Source: DATLGB01 sp964242305
GTDB taxonomy: Bacteria; Actinomycetota; Thermoleophilia; Solirubrobacterales; Solirubrobacteraceae
Length of the DNA stretch: 64,000 bases
Reading direction: 5' to 3'
NCBI GenBank assembly: GCA_964242305.1
Contig: CAXTBB010000015.1
Span: 19,789-83,788 of the forward strand
Positions 49,811 through 58,334 of the stretch are shown one piece after another. Position numbers and translations under genes: made by a program. The notes beneath the pieces are model-generated. The model ran no database searches and was not told the origin of the DNA. It saw only the letters and a program-made list of their open reading frames with translations. Position 1 is the stretch's first letter; the number at the start of each line of letters is the position of its first letter.

Positions 49811-51484
49811 ATGACCATCGCCGAGACCCCGCCGCCGCCGACCCACCGCGCGAACGAGGCGCTCCCCGCCGAGGTGGACGTGGTCATCGTCGGCGGTGGC
49901 CACAACGGCCTGACCGCCGGGTGCTACCTGGCCCGCGAGGGGCTCGACGTCCTGCTCGTCGAGGCCCACCACGAGGTCGGCGGCATGACCGCCACCAACG
50001 CGACGCTGGCCACCGCCCCCGAGCACCGTTTCAACGAGGGCGCGATCCAGCTCACGGGGATCTTCCGCCTCTCGCAGATCGCCGCCGAGCTCCACCTCCC
50101 CGCCTTCGGGCTGCGGGAGATCCCGGTCGAGCCGGCACACCTGCAGCTGGCGCCCGACGGCACCTCGCTGGGCATCTGGCAGGACCGCGAGCGCACCGCG
50201 CGCGAGCTCGAGCGCTTCTCGCGCAAGGACGCCCGCGCGTGGCGGGAGCTGTCGTCGACGCTCGACGCGATCATGCCACCGATCCTGACCTACATGCGCA
50301 GCCACCCGACCCGGGCGCTGTCGCTGGAGCTGCTCAAGGACCTGGCCGGCACCGCGCGCCGGCCAGGCAAGCTGGCGCCCGTGCTGCACTTCCTCACCGC
50401 GTCGCACACGGAGATCCTCGACGAGCTGTTCGAGACGGAGCTGCCCAAGGGCGCGCTCGCCGCGATGGCCGCCTTCCAGCGCATGGAGGCCGACATGACG
50501 GCCGCCGTCGCGCTCATCTACGTCGGCGTCATCCAGCGCATCAGCAACGCGATGCCGGTCGGCGGCACGGGGGAGCTGCCGAAGGCGCTGGCGCGCTGCT
50601 TCGAGCACCACGGCGGGCGGATCCGCACCAGCGCGCGGGTCGAGGAGATCGTGGTGCAGGGCCGGCGGGCGGTCGGGGTGCGCCTGGCCTCCGGCGACGT
50701 CGTGCGCGCACGCCAGGCGGTCATGAGCGCCTGCAACGCCAAGCACGCGCTGCTCGACCTGCTCCCGGAGGCGAGCCTGCCCGACCATCTCGCCGCGCGG
50801 GCACAGGACATCCCGGTGACCAAGACGCAGGCCACCTCGCTGAAGATCAACGTGGCCCTGAAGGGGAAGCTGTCGCTGTCCCGGATCAGCGACCTGCGCG
50901 ACGACGACCTCGACCCCGCCGCGGCGCTCGTCGCCTGGCACACGCTCGAGGAGCAGTCACGCGCCTGGGACGACGTCTGTCGCGGCGACTGGCCGGACCC
51001 GGTGCCGGTGTCCTGCTGCATCTCGCCGACCCACGTCGACCCGACGATGGCGCCGGAGGGCCAGGACACGTTCTGGCTCTGGTCGGGCGTCATCCCCGTC
51101 CATCCGCGCACGCCGTGGGAGGACGTCCGCGACGACATCGGACAGAAGGTGCTGGCCGACTGCGCGCAGTTCTACGACGGCATCGACACGCTCGAGATCG
51201 ACCGCGCCGTCCTCGGCGGGCCCGACCTCGAGGAGCGCTTCAACGCGCCGTGGGGCAACGTCTACCACGTCGACCCGCTCCCGACGCGCTTCGGCCCGCT
51301 CAAGCCGGCGCTGGGCTTCGGCGGCTACCGCACGCCCGTCGACGGCCTGTACCTGTCGGGCGCCAGCACCCACCCCGTCGGCGGGGTCTGCGGGCTGCCC
51401 GGCAAGCTGGCCGCTGAGACGCTGCTGCGCGACCGCAGCTCACGCGTGGGCCGCCTCCGCGACCGCCTCGCCGCCGCCCGCTGA
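49811..51484 (+). CDS. Phytoene dehydrogenase-like FAD oxidoreductase
   Basis: A 557-residue protein with the dinucleotide site VDVVIVGGGHNGLTAGCYL near 23-41, the second FAD contact VEAHHEVGGMTATN near 50-63, and the C-terminal CrtI-type motif GLYLSGASTHPVGGVCGLPG near 517. It belongs to the phytoene desaturase/amine oxidase-like group; the substrate is probably a polyisoprenoid or other hydrophobic alkene. No phytoene synthase or other carotenoid gene is nearby, so a carotenoid role is unproven. It is likely controlled by the divergent TetR. Confidence 0.82.
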   Translation: MTIAETPPPPTHRANEALPAEVDVVIVGGGHNGLTAGCYLAREGLDVLLVEAHHEVGGMTATNATLATAPEHRFNEGAIQLTGIFRLSQIAAELHLPAFGLREIPVEPAHLQLAPDGTSLGIWQDRERTARELERFSRKDARAWRELSSTLDAIMPPILTYMRSHPTRALSLELLKDLAGTARRPGKLAPVLHFLTASHTEILDELFETELPKGALAAMAAFQRMEADMTAAVALIYVGVIQRISNAMPVGGTGELPKALARCFEHHGGRIRTSARVEEIVVQGRRAVGVRLASGDVVRARQAVMSACNAKHALLDLLPEASLPDHLAARAQDIPVTKTQATSLKINVALKGKLSLSRISDLRDDDLDPAAALVAWHTLEEQSRAWDDVCRGDWPDPVPVSCCISPTHVDPTMAPEGQDTFWLWSGVIPVHPRTPWEDVRDDIGQKVLADCAQFYDGIDTLEIDRAVLGGPDLEERFNAPWGNVYHVDPLPTRFGPLKPALGFGGYRTPVDGLYLSGASTHPVGGVCGLPGKLAAETLLRDRSSRVGRLRDRLAAAR

Positions 51485-51493
51485 GCATCCACG

Positions 51494-51554
51494 GCGAACC
51501 GCGTCCCTGCGGTACCGCTTTCCGGTACCTGCGGAACGCGGTTCGCGCGAACCG
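51494..51554. terminator. Nested dyads between convergent genes
   Basis: GCGAACCGCGT (51494-51504) pairs with ACGCGGTTCGC (51536-51546), and inside them GGTACCG pairs with CGGTACC around a 5-base loop. The outer right arm also forms the 16-base palindrome CGGTTCGCGCGAACCG (51539-51554) with the following bases, so two alternative hairpins are possible. Its place between two convergent stops suggests a bidirectional terminator. Confidence 0.5.
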
Positions 51555-51559
51555 ATGGA

Positions 51560-52126
51560 TCAGCTCGACGGCGTCAAATGTCGCCCGCGGGCATACGTGA
51601 CCTCCCTCGCGTGACTGGCGTAGCAGTCCGCGCGTTCGCGGTCGGCGTCGAGCCGGCCGGCAATGGCGCGCAGGGCGGGCCAGGAGTAGGACACCGCCAG
51701 GACCGCGTCAGCCTCGTTGGAGCGATCTTCCGTCGCCGCCCTCAGCCATTGACAGTGCGCGTTGTCCTGCAACACCTGCTCGATGAGCCCGGGCTCCAAG
51801 CGCCGCCCCGCATCCTCGAAGCGCAGCCCGGTGAATGTCCCGCCCGGTGGAAGCGGGATCGAGTCCCGCCGACGTCGCGCGTAGGCTCGCGCACGTGCCG
51901 GGTCCAGAGCAGGCGTGCTGAGCCGGAGGCGGCGGTCGCTCTCGTGAGCAAGTCGCCGGGCCGCGGCCAGCTCCTGTCCTGAGGCTGATCCAGGAACGGG
52001 TGGAGCCGGTTTCTCGGCGTTGGACAGCACGCCGCCGGCGAGCAGGCACGTCGTGAGCGCGACGCCGCAGGCGACGGCCGCGCCAAACGCCCAGAAGGCG
52101 CCCGGCGCGGTTCGTCTGACGCTCAT
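51560..52126 (-). CDS. Small membrane-anchored protein, unknown
   Basis: A 188-residue protein with an N-terminal membrane helix (AFWAFGAAVACGVALTTCLLAGGVL) and an external Arg/Ala/Asp-rich domain. RLRFEDAGRRLEPGLIEQVLQ-like helices and late cysteines (HCQWLRAA, DCYASHAREV) are visible, but no family. GGAG lies before the ATG, which overlaps the upstream stop in ATGA. Paired with the small secreted protein at 52123. Confidence 0.6.
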   Translation of the reverse strand: MSVRRTAPGAFWAFGAAVACGVALTTCLLAGGVLSNAEKPAPPVPGSASGQELAAARRLAHESDRRLRLSTPALDPARARAYARRRRDSIPLPPGGTFTGLRFEDAGRRLEPGLIEQVLQDNAHCQWLRAATEDRSNEADAVLAVSYSWPALRAIAGRLDADRERADCYASHAREVTYARGRHLTPSS

Positions 52127-52512
52127 CTCCTGAGGCGCCCGTTGTGCTGGGTAGTGGTTCCGCTGTCGGTGCGCCCGCGGAGCACGAAGCATTGGCTGGT
52201 TATGCCGTTGAACAGCGTGTGATAGCTGGTGTCCCCCGGTCCGAACGTCGACTTTCCCAGGAGGGCGAAGTCACTGCAGTTGTTCCCGGAGATCACCGTC
52301 GTCTTCGTGAGGTCGCCGTCGAGCCAGCGGTAGCTGACGGAATCGTCCCCGTCCTGGCTGATGTGGAACTGCGTGCCGCCGCCATAGGTGGTGGTCGTGG
52401 GGCCGAGCGACCAGCTGACATCGGTGGTCACGAACGCCCCGGCGGTGCCGGTGAGTCCGACGCCGGCAGATGCGACGACAAGCGCGAGCAGAAGCCATCG
52501 GCTTCGATGCAT
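52123..52512 (-). CDS. Small secreted protein, unknown
   Basis: A 129-residue exported protein with signal peptide MHRSRWLLLALVVASAGVGLTGTAGA. The mature 100 residues are Thr/Gly/Ser-rich with two cysteines (NNCSDFALL and SQCFVLRGR) that probably form one disulfide, and look all-beta. AAAGGA precedes the ATG. It is divergent from the sigma-factor gene and may belong to its regulon, which is inference from position. Confidence 0.6.
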   Translation of the reverse strand: MHRSRWLLLALVVASAGVGLTGTAGAFVTTDVSWSLGPTTTTYGGGTQFHISQDGDDSVSYRWLDGDLTKTTVISGNNCSDFALLGKSTFGPGDTSYHTLFNGITSQCFVLRGRTDSGTTTQHNGRLRR

Positions 52513-52587
52513 TGGGTCCTTTCGGTTCTGTTGGCGAGAACCGGGCGCGCGCTCGGTAAGCGCTAAGAACCGCGGCGCCGAATGTTG

Positions 52588-52612
52588 TGACGTCTGGTCA
52601 GCGATCTGACGT
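52588..52612. promoter_or_regulatory. TGACGT direct repeats upstream of the sigma gene
   Basis: TGACGT occurs at 52588-52593 and 52607-52612, 19 bases apart, in the 196-base stretch before the sigma-factor start. The spacing is close to two DNA turns, which suits a regulator. No other signal is clear in this stretch. Confidence 0.25.
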
Positions 52613-52708
52613 AGAGCCGGTTGTGCGTGCCTTCGGGGGCGGGAACCTCCAGACTGACCCGACGCCTGTGACCCACCCCCGCCCAACCGGATGATCGTCT
52701 TGGCCGCA

Positions 52709-53462
52709 ATGTCTTTTGACCGGAGCTGCCTGCTCTGTCGCGCCAAGGGCGATCCGGACGCTTTTGCCGACTTCTACGATGCGTACGTGGAGCGCGTGCT
52801 CGTCTTCTTGGCGCGGCGGTTGTTGGACGGCGAGACCGCGCTCGACCTGACCTCGGAGACGTTCGCCAAGGCACTTCAGAAGCGCCATCAATTCCGGGGT
52901 CGGTCGGCGGAGCAGGAGCAGGCGTGGCTGTTTGCCATCGCGCGCAGCGAGCTCAGCCACTTCTGGCGGCGCGGAGCGGTCGAGCGCACCGCGCTGGCCT
53001 GGTGGCGCAGCGACGCCCGCGCGGTGAAGTGCGTGGCGACGGCGGCGAGCAACGTGACGATTGCACCCCCATAGTGAAGCTGTGCGGTGCCGCCAAGGTC
53101 GGCCGTGCGAACGCCACCGGCGGTCGCCTCGAGCACGNNNNNNNNNNGGAGCGGTCGAGCGCACCGCCTTGGCGGCGATCGGGATCGAGAGGCCGTCCCT
53201 TTCCGACGCTGACCTCGAGCGCATCGAGGACCTCGCCAGCGTTCAGTCGATCGTGGCCGAGCTTTCAGACGCGATGGCCGGCCTGCCGCCCGATCAGCGG
53301 CTGGCGGTCGAACTGCGCGTCGTGGAGGATCTCGGCTATGACGAGCTTGCAGCGACGCTCCGGGTGAGTCGGGACACGGCTCGCGCGCGGGTCTCGCGCG
53401 GTCTGCGGACCCTGTCGCAGTCTCTAGGTGCGCTGGGCGTCGCGGCGGAGGACGTCGCGTGA
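52709..53462 (+). CDS. ECF sigma factor, interrupted by a scaffold gap
   Basis: Region 2 is intact before the gap (DAFADFYDAYVERVLVFLA, ALDLTSETFAKALQKRHQF, WLFAIARSELSHFWRRGAV) and region 4 after it (LPPDQRLAVELRVVEDLGY, then VSRDTARARVSRGLRTL). GAVERTALA is encoded on both sides: a 20-base sequence at 52973-52992 recurs exactly at 53148-53167. Removing one copy plus the 145 bases and Ns between them restores a continuous 192-residue sigma factor. The insert is not sigma sequence and the clean version is probably the real gene. ATG 52691 would add six residues. The stop overlaps the next gene in GTGA. Confidence 0.75.
52993..53137 (-). other. Foreign contig tail inside the sigma gene
   Basis: These 145 bases end at the N gap and do not continue the sigma reading frame, which stops at a TAG after 27 codons. 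On the reverse strand the end nearest the gap reads VLEATAGGVRTADLGGTA, the C-terminal motif of isopropylmalate/isocitrate dehydrogenases. It probably belongs to another locus and was joined here by mis-assembly at the 20-base repeat. A real insertion is the alternative. Confidence 0.5.
53138..53147. other. Scaffold gap (10 N) in the sigma-factor gene
   Basis: Ten Ns between a contig tail that does not belong to the sigma gene and the second copy of the 20-base repeat. The length is a placeholder. Confidence 0.95.
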
Positions 53463-54127
53463 GCGAGCGTCCCGCGATCCTGGACGAGATGCGCGAGCAG
53501 TTCCGGGCTGCCGCGGCTCGGGAGCTGCACGCCGAGGCGCGGCCCAGGCGCCAGCGGTGGGCTCGGCCGATGGCCATCGTCGCCGTGGCGATCGTCGGCG
53601 CCGGGGGCGGGGTTGCGCTGGCGACGAGGCTCATCTCCGTCGGGAAGCCCCGCCACGAGCCGGAGCAGCGAAACCAGCGCTACGACGTGCCAGGCGGCGG
53701 CGGCACGATCGCCGTCACCGCCACCGACAAGCGACAGCCGCTCCCGTGGGGCGTCCTTGTGTACCGATCGTCGGCTGGCGACACCTGCGCCGCCGTCGGA
53801 CTTGTGAGGGGGGCGCAGCTCGGGGACGTCGCTAACGGGCGCTTCCGACCCTTCGGTCACCCGTTCGGTGGGCCCTGCGGAGACCTGAACGACGCCCCGT
53901 ACTTCGTCGAGGTGCGGAACCTCAATGGCCGCTTCGTAGTCTTCGGTCGCGCCCGACGCGGCGTTCGGACGATGCTGGCACGGCGCCGGGGCGGCGAGGA
54001 ACGTCGCGCCGCGGTCGGAGTCGGCGGGGCCTTCCTGTTCGTCTACAGCGGGGACGTGAAGTCGAGCGACATCCATCTCGTGGCGCTCGATCGAGCGGGC
54101 CGCCCCCAATCATCCGGCGGTCGCTGA
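53459..54127 (+). CDS. Membrane-anchored partner of the ECF sigma factor
   Basis: A 222-residue protein with a cytoplasmic N-terminus of about 35 residues (ILDEMREQFRAAAARELHA), one membrane helix (MAIVAVAIVGAGGGVALAT) and an extracytoplasmic beta domain with two cysteines (DTCAAVGLV, GPCGDLNDAP). Its GTG overlaps the sigma stop, the usual place for an anti-sigma factor. The zinc-binding HxxxCxxC of ZAS anti-sigmas is absent, so it is either a different anti-sigma type or a regulated envelope protein. Confidence 0.6.
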   Translation: MSERPAILDEMREQFRAAAARELHAEARPRRQRWARPMAIVAVAIVGAGGGVALATRLISVGKPRHEPEQRNQRYDVPGGGGTIAVTATDKRQPLPWGVLVYRSSAGDTCAAVGLVRGAQLGDVANGRFRPFGHPFGGPCGDLNDAPYFVEVRNLNGRFVVFGRARRGVRTMLARRRGGEERRAAVGVGGAFLFVYSGDVKSSDIHLVALDRAGRPQSSGGR

Positions 54128-54173
54128 CACCTCCGGTCACAGTCCGCGGGCTCGCGGCTCATAGCGCTATGGA

Positions 54174-54536
54174 GTGGCAAGTCGACCCCTGCGCATAGTC
54201 CTCGACGGTGACGAGCCCGATCGATTCTCGGAGTGGGTCCTGACCGGGAGGCGTACGGGTGGCGGCTTCTCAGTCCGGGCGGAGTATCGGGGGAGCCCAG
54301 GAGAGGGCATGTGGATCGAGTTCCTGGGCAGCTCGTTCACCCCGACGGGACATGCGCTCGTCGAGCGAGTGGTGATCGGGTTGCGCGATGGCCGGTGCAC
54401 GCCTTTTGTCGTCGATGCCGGCAGGGCCCTCGCCGACGCGCTGACCCAGCGCACGGTCAGGCTGCGCGCGTGCCCGCGGCCCCCGGGCCGCGTCCGCGAG
54501 GCCCACCATCGCAATTATGGCGGGCAGCATCCTTGA
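54174..54536 (+). CDS. Hypothetical protein
   Basis: A 120-residue soluble protein beginning MASRPLRIVLDGDEPDRFSE. The first 90 residues look like a mixed alpha/beta fold (GGGFSVRAEYRGSPGEGMWI, ALVERVVIGLRDGRCTPFVV), with a basic end. The start is GTG, with TATGGA directly upstream. The reverse-strand frames over it are less protein-like. No family was recognised. It lies in the poorly conserved stretch between the sigma genes and the LuxR regulator. Confidence 0.45.
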   Translation: MASRPLRIVLDGDEPDRFSEWVLTGRRTGGGFSVRAEYRGSPGEGMWIEFLGSSFTPTGHALVERVVIGLRDGRCTPFVVDAGRALADALTQRTVRLRACPRPPGRVREAHHRNYGGQHP

Positions 54537-54547
54537 ACTGCGCGTAT

Positions 54548-54561
54548 GGCATGATCGTGCC
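54548..54561. promoter_or_regulatory. Dyad at the start of the winged-helix gene
   Basis: GGCATGATCGTGCC is a near-perfect inverted repeat (GGCA and TGCC around a GATC centre) ending one base before the ATG at 54562. Binding there would block transcription or translation start, so autoregulation by the encoded DNA-binding protein is plausible. Confidence 0.3.
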
Positions 54562-55068
54562 ATGGCAAGACGAGCCTCCAGCGATGCCCGTGTCGACCTG
54601 AGAACGGCGTTCGCCTCATTCGAGGAGACGATCAACGACCTCCTCGCCGAGCGCGCCCAGGCGTCGGTCGACGAGGCGCTCGCTGAGCTTGGGCGCCAGG
54701 GCCCCTTTCGCATCGACGGGGCACAGGTCGAAGTGTCCATCAAGAACCTGACGATATCCACCGGGGCGACGGCGTCCGGTTCATCTCCTCGCCGCCTTGT
54801 CGCCTCGAAGTCCCCGGTCAAGCGCCGTGCACGGTCGGCAGGTGCTGTCGGGCGCCCTCCCGGGCGGGTCAGGAACGCACTGCTCGCGGCGTTCGCAACC
54901 GACGAGGAGATGACCACCGACGAGGTACGAGGCGCTCTGCTGCGCGCGGGCGTCGTGACCACGGTCGACAATGTCCACCAGCAGCTCGGCCGACTCGTGA
55001 AGAGCGGGGACCTGGCGAGGGTGGGGCGGGGCCGCTATAGACGAGCCGTCGCCCAGGACGACGGATAA
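54562..55068 (+). CDS. Winged-helix DNA-binding protein, hypothetical
   Basis: A 168-residue protein. The N-terminal 60 residues are a helical, coiled-coil-like segment (FASFEETINDLLAERAQASV), followed by a basic linker with KSPVKRRARSAG and GRPPGRVRN. The C-terminal 55 residues read like a winged helix (EEMTTDEVRGALLRAGVV, VHQQLGRLVKSGDLARVGRGRY). Comparable wings occur in AbiEi-type antitoxins and MarR-like regulators. No toxin-like partner follows, so a toxin-antitoxin role is unsupported. The target is unknown. Confidence 0.55.
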   Translation: MARRASSDARVDLRTAFASFEETINDLLAERAQASVDEALAELGRQGPFRIDGAQVEVSIKNLTISTGATASGSSPRRLVASKSPVKRRARSAGAVGRPPGRVRNALLAAFATDEEMTTDEVRGALLRAGVVTTVDNVHQQLGRLVKSGDLARVGRGRYRRAVAQDDG

Positions 55069-55119
55069 CTGCTCAGGCGACCCCACCACGCCGCTCATGC
55101 GCGCGCAGCGGATCAACGT

Positions 55120-55471
55120 CACATCCGGCCCCAGACCTTCCTCCACGGCGATGTGCACCCCGGCAACTGGTACCTCACCGGGGACGGTGAGCTGGGCGTC
55201 TACGACTGGCAGCTCTCCGTCTGGGGCGGCCCCGCGCGCGACCTCGCCTACGCGCTCTCCACCCACCTGCCGGTGGAGGACCGCCGCTCCTGGGAGCGCG
55301 ACCTGCTCCAGCGCTACCGCGACCGCGTCGCCGCCGCGGGGGCGGACCCGGTCCCGACCCCTGACGCGCTTTTCATGCCTACCGCCCGACGAAGTCTCGC
55401 TGGCCAACCTGGAGCGCATCACGGCCGCCTTCGGCGACCTCGAGACGCTGGAGGTCGTCGCCACCGGCTGA
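55120..55471 (+). pseudogene. Decayed APH-fold kinase
   Basis: One frame encodes HIRPQTFLHGDVHPGNWYL and VYDWQLSVWGGPARDLAYAL, the catalytic loop and metal site of aminoglycoside-phosphotransferase-fold kinases, then continues to about 55380. The family's C-terminal helix, PPDEVSLANLERITAAFGDL, is then found in another frame (55376-55471). The N-lobe is missing upstream. The gene has lost its first half and suffered an internal deletion or frameshift, so it should be inactive despite its intact catalytic loop. Confidence 0.7.
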
Positions 55472-55488
55472 CCCCGGGGGTCGCTGAC

Positions 55489-55494
55489 TACCAT
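55489..55494 (+). promoter_or_regulatory. -10 box of the LuxR-type regulator
   Basis: TACCAT lies eight bases before the GTG at 55503 and no Shine-Dalgarno sequence is present, in line with a leaderless transcript. Confidence 0.4.
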
Positions 55495-55502
55495 TCAGCG
55501 CC

Positions 55503-58334
55503 GTGCGTACCGCCCCGCTCTTGGAGCGTGACGCGGCGCTCGTGGTTGTCGACGGAGCGCTGCGGAGCGCCGCGACAGGTGCCGGGCGGCTCCTGGTCGT
55601 CGAGGCGCACGCCGGCCTGGGCAAGACCCGGCTGCTGGACGAGGCGGTCGAGCGGGCCGAGCACCAGGGTTTCCAGACGCTTCGCGCCGCAGGGGACGAC
55701 CTCGAGCGGTTGCAGCCCTTCGGCCTGGCGCTCCAGCTCTTCGGTCCGATCGCGGCGCGCGCGCCCGAGGAGCGCGAGCGCCTGTTCGCCGGCGCGGCCG
55801 CGCTGGCCGCACCGCTGCTGATGCCGTCCGGCGGCACCGCGTTCGCCGGCGCCGTCCGCCGGCCGTCGACCCTGCACGGGCTGCACTGGCTGACGTCGGC
55901 GTTGGCCGACACCGCGCCCCTGCTGCTGGTCGTCGACGACGCGCACTGGGCGGACGGGCCGTCCGTGCGGTTCCTGGCCTACCTCGGCCGCCGGCTCGCC
56001 GATCTCCCGGTGGCCGTCCTCGTCGCCCGCCGGCCACCCGGCAGCGCCACGCCCGTGCTGGAGGAGGCGCTGGCCGCGGTCGCCGCCGGCCCGGAGGCGG
56101 AGACCGTCAACCTCGACGTCCTCTCCGCCGGCGGGGTGCGCCGGCTCGTCGGCGCCTGGCGAAGCCCGGTCGCACCCTCCTTCGCGACGACGTGCGCCGA
56201 GCTGACCGGCGGCAACCCGCTGCTGGTGGTCGAGCTGCTGCGCGCCGCCGATGCCGGCGACGTCGGCAGCGACCTCGACGGCGCCGAGCTGCCGCGGCTC
56301 GCCTCCGGCCGGGTCCTGCGGCGCACCCTGCTGCGCATCGCTCGCGGGCCGGCGGGCTCGCTCGCGCTCGCCGGCGCCGTGGCGGTCCTCGGTGACCTCG
56401 CCACCGTCGGCGAGGCGGCCGCCCTGGCCGGGCTGGCCCCGCCCACGGCGCGCGCGGCCGCCGACGCCCTCGCCGCCACCGAGGTCCTGACCGCCGGTGA
56501 GCCGCTGGACTTCGTCCACCCCCTGTTGCGCGCCGTCGTCGACGCCGAGATCCCCGCCGCCGAGCGGGCCGCGATGCACGGCCGGGCGGCTGCCGTCGCC
56601 CGCGCCGCCGGCGCACCGGTCGCGCAGGTGGCGGCGCACGTCCTGCTCGCGCCGGTCGGTGCGGACGCCGACGCCGTCCCGACCCTGCGCCAGGCCGCCG
56701 CGGAGGCCGTGGCCGGGGGCGCGCCGGAGAGTGCGGTGCCGCTGCTCGAGCGCGCCCTCACCGAGCCGCTCGAGCCCGATCGGCGCCGCGCCGTCCTGCT
56801 CGAGCTCGCCGCCGCCACCGTCGCCGCGGGCGGCGCCGACGCGCTGGCGCCACTGCTGCGCGCGCTGGAGCTCAGCCCGCGGCCGCAGCAGCGGGCGGAG
56901 GTCCAGCTCGCGCTCGGCCGCCTGCACGCCTGGGCCGGCGACGCCGGCGCCGCGGCCGCCGCGTTCGACGCGGGCCTGGCCGAACTCGACGGCCCGAGCG
57001 ACCTGCGTGCCGAGCTGGAGGCGGCGTGGATGGCGGTCGCCCGGCTCGAGGTCGCGCTGCGCCCGGACGCGGCGCGCCGCCTGGCCGTGATCGCCGAGCG
57101 GGAGGAGCCCCCGACGTCGCTGGCCGAGAGCGCGCTGCTCGCCCAGGCCGCCAACCAGCTCGTCTTCGACGGCGAGCGGCGTGAGACGGCGATCGCGCTG
57201 GCCCGGCGCGCGCTCGACGGCGGGCACCTGCTGGCCGAGGAGACCTCCGACGGCCTGAACTGGCTGGTCGCCACGGCCGTGCTCGGCTGGTCGGACGACC
57301 TCGACGGCTACGCGTCCTCGTCGCGCGCGGCGCTCGAGGACGCCCGGCGGCGGGGCTCGGTGGTCGGCTTCGCCACCGCCAGCTACGCGCTGAGCTTCGC
57401 CGAGTACCGCTCCGGGCAGCTGGCCGACGCGGCCGCCGACGCCGAGCGCGCTCTGCAGGCCGAGGCGGACGGGTGGGCGCTGTTCGTCCCGGCCGCCCAA
57501 GCGCATCTCGCGTGGGCGCTGGTCGACCAGGCCGAGGTCGACGCCGCCGACCGCGTCCTGACCGGGGTCGACGACGCGCGCTGGCAGGGCTCGTCGATGA
57601 TGGCACTCGTCCACGAGGCCCGCGCTCGCGTCGCCATGGCCCGCGGCGACGCCGCGGCCGCGCTCGAGCACGCCCGGACGTGCGGGGCGATCTTCACCGC
57701 CGCCGTCGTGGCCAACCCCGCCTGCGCGCCCTGGCGCTCGCGGGCAGCCCTCGCGCTCGACCGTCTGGGGGATCGCGACCAGGCCCTCGCGCTGGCCGGG
57801 GAGGAGCTCGCCGCCGCGCGCGCGTTCGGCGCCCCGATCCCGATCGGCATCGCGCTGCGGGCGCTCGGGTTGATCGAGCGCGGACCCGGCGGGCTCGCCC
57901 GTCTCGAAGAGGCCGTGGCGGTGCTCGCCCCCTCCCCCGGCCGGCTCGAGCACACCCGCGCGCTGGTCGACCACGGCGCCGCGCTGCGGCGCGACGGGCG
58001 CCGCGTGCTGGCCCGCGAGCGGCTTGCGGACGGCCTCGCCCGCGCGCGGGAGATGGGTGCGACCGCCCTCGAGCGCCAGGCACTGGAGGAGCTCGAGACC
58101 GCCGGGGGCAGCCCGCGCGACCGCGACGCGACCGGTCTCGCCTCGCTGACCGCCGGGGAGCGCCGGGTCGCCCGGCTGGCCGCGGCCGGGATGACCAACC
58201 GCGAGATCGCCCAGACGCTGTTCGTCACCGTCAAGGCGGTGCGCTGGCACCTGCGCAACACGTACGCCAAGCTCGGCGTCGGCTCACGCGAGGGGCTGGC
58301 AGAGCTGGGGCTGGGTCAGCAGGGCTCCAGCTGA
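55503..58334 (+). CDS. Large LuxR-type AAA ATPase regulator
   Basis: A 943-residue regulator. The ATPase domain has the P-loop EAHAGLGKTRLLDEA near 33-47 and Walker B LLLVVDDAHW near 139-149. The middle is made of TPR-like helices (roughly 350-860). A LuxR helix-turn-helix ends the protein (LTAGERRVARLAAAGMTNRE, IAQTLFVTVKAVRWHLRNTY). The first P-loop glycine is Ala, otherwise the motif is complete. Such proteins resemble MalT and integrate a ligand signal through the TPR part. The end overlaps the convergent Cys-rich protein gene by 19 bases, and it may regulate that operon. Confidence 0.87.
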   Translation: MRTAPLLERDAALVVVDGALRSAATGAGRLLVVEAHAGLGKTRLLDEAVERAEHQGFQTLRAAGDDLERLQPFGLALQLFGPIAARAPEERERLFAGAAALAAPLLMPSGGTAFAGAVRRPSTLHGLHWLTSALADTAPLLLVVDDAHWADGPSVRFLAYLGRRLADLPVAVLVARRPPGSATPVLEEALAAVAAGPEAETVNLDVLSAGGVRRLVGAWRSPVAPSFATTCAELTGGNPLLVVELLRAADAGDVGSDLDGAELPRLASGRVLRRTLLRIARGPAGSLALAGAVAVLGDLATVGEAAALAGLAPPTARAAADALAATEVLTAGEPLDFVHPLLRAVVDAEIPAAERAAMHGRAAAVARAAGAPVAQVAAHVLLAPVGADADAVPTLRQAAAEAVAGGAPESAVPLLERALTEPLEPDRRRAVLLELAAATVAAGGADALAPLLRALELSPRPQQRAEVQLALGRLHAWAGDAGAAAAAFDAGLAELDGPSDLRAELEAAWMAVARLEVALRPDAARRLAVIAEREEPPTSLAESALLAQAANQLVFDGERRETAIALARRALDGGHLLAEETSDGLNWLVATAVLGWSDDLDGYASSSRAALEDARRRGSVVGFATASYALSFAEYRSGQLADAAADAERALQAEADGWALFVPAAQAHLAWALVDQAEVDAADRVLTGVDDARWQGSSMMALVHEARARVAMARGDAAAALEHARTCGAIFTAAVVANPACAPWRSRAALALDRLGDRDQALALAGEELAAARAFGAPIPIGIALRALGLIERGPGGLARLEEAVAVLAPSPGRLEHTRALVDHGAALRRDGRRVLARERLADGLARAREMGATALERQALEELETAGGSPRDRDATGLASLTAGERRVARLAAAGMTNREIAQTLFVTVKAVRWHLRNTYAKLGVGSREGLAELGLGQQGSS

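Noticed and set aside
54562..55068. Toxin-antitoxin pair with the neighbouring small gene
   Set aside because: The winged helix is antitoxin-like, but neither neighbour shows toxin motifs or the usual overlap.
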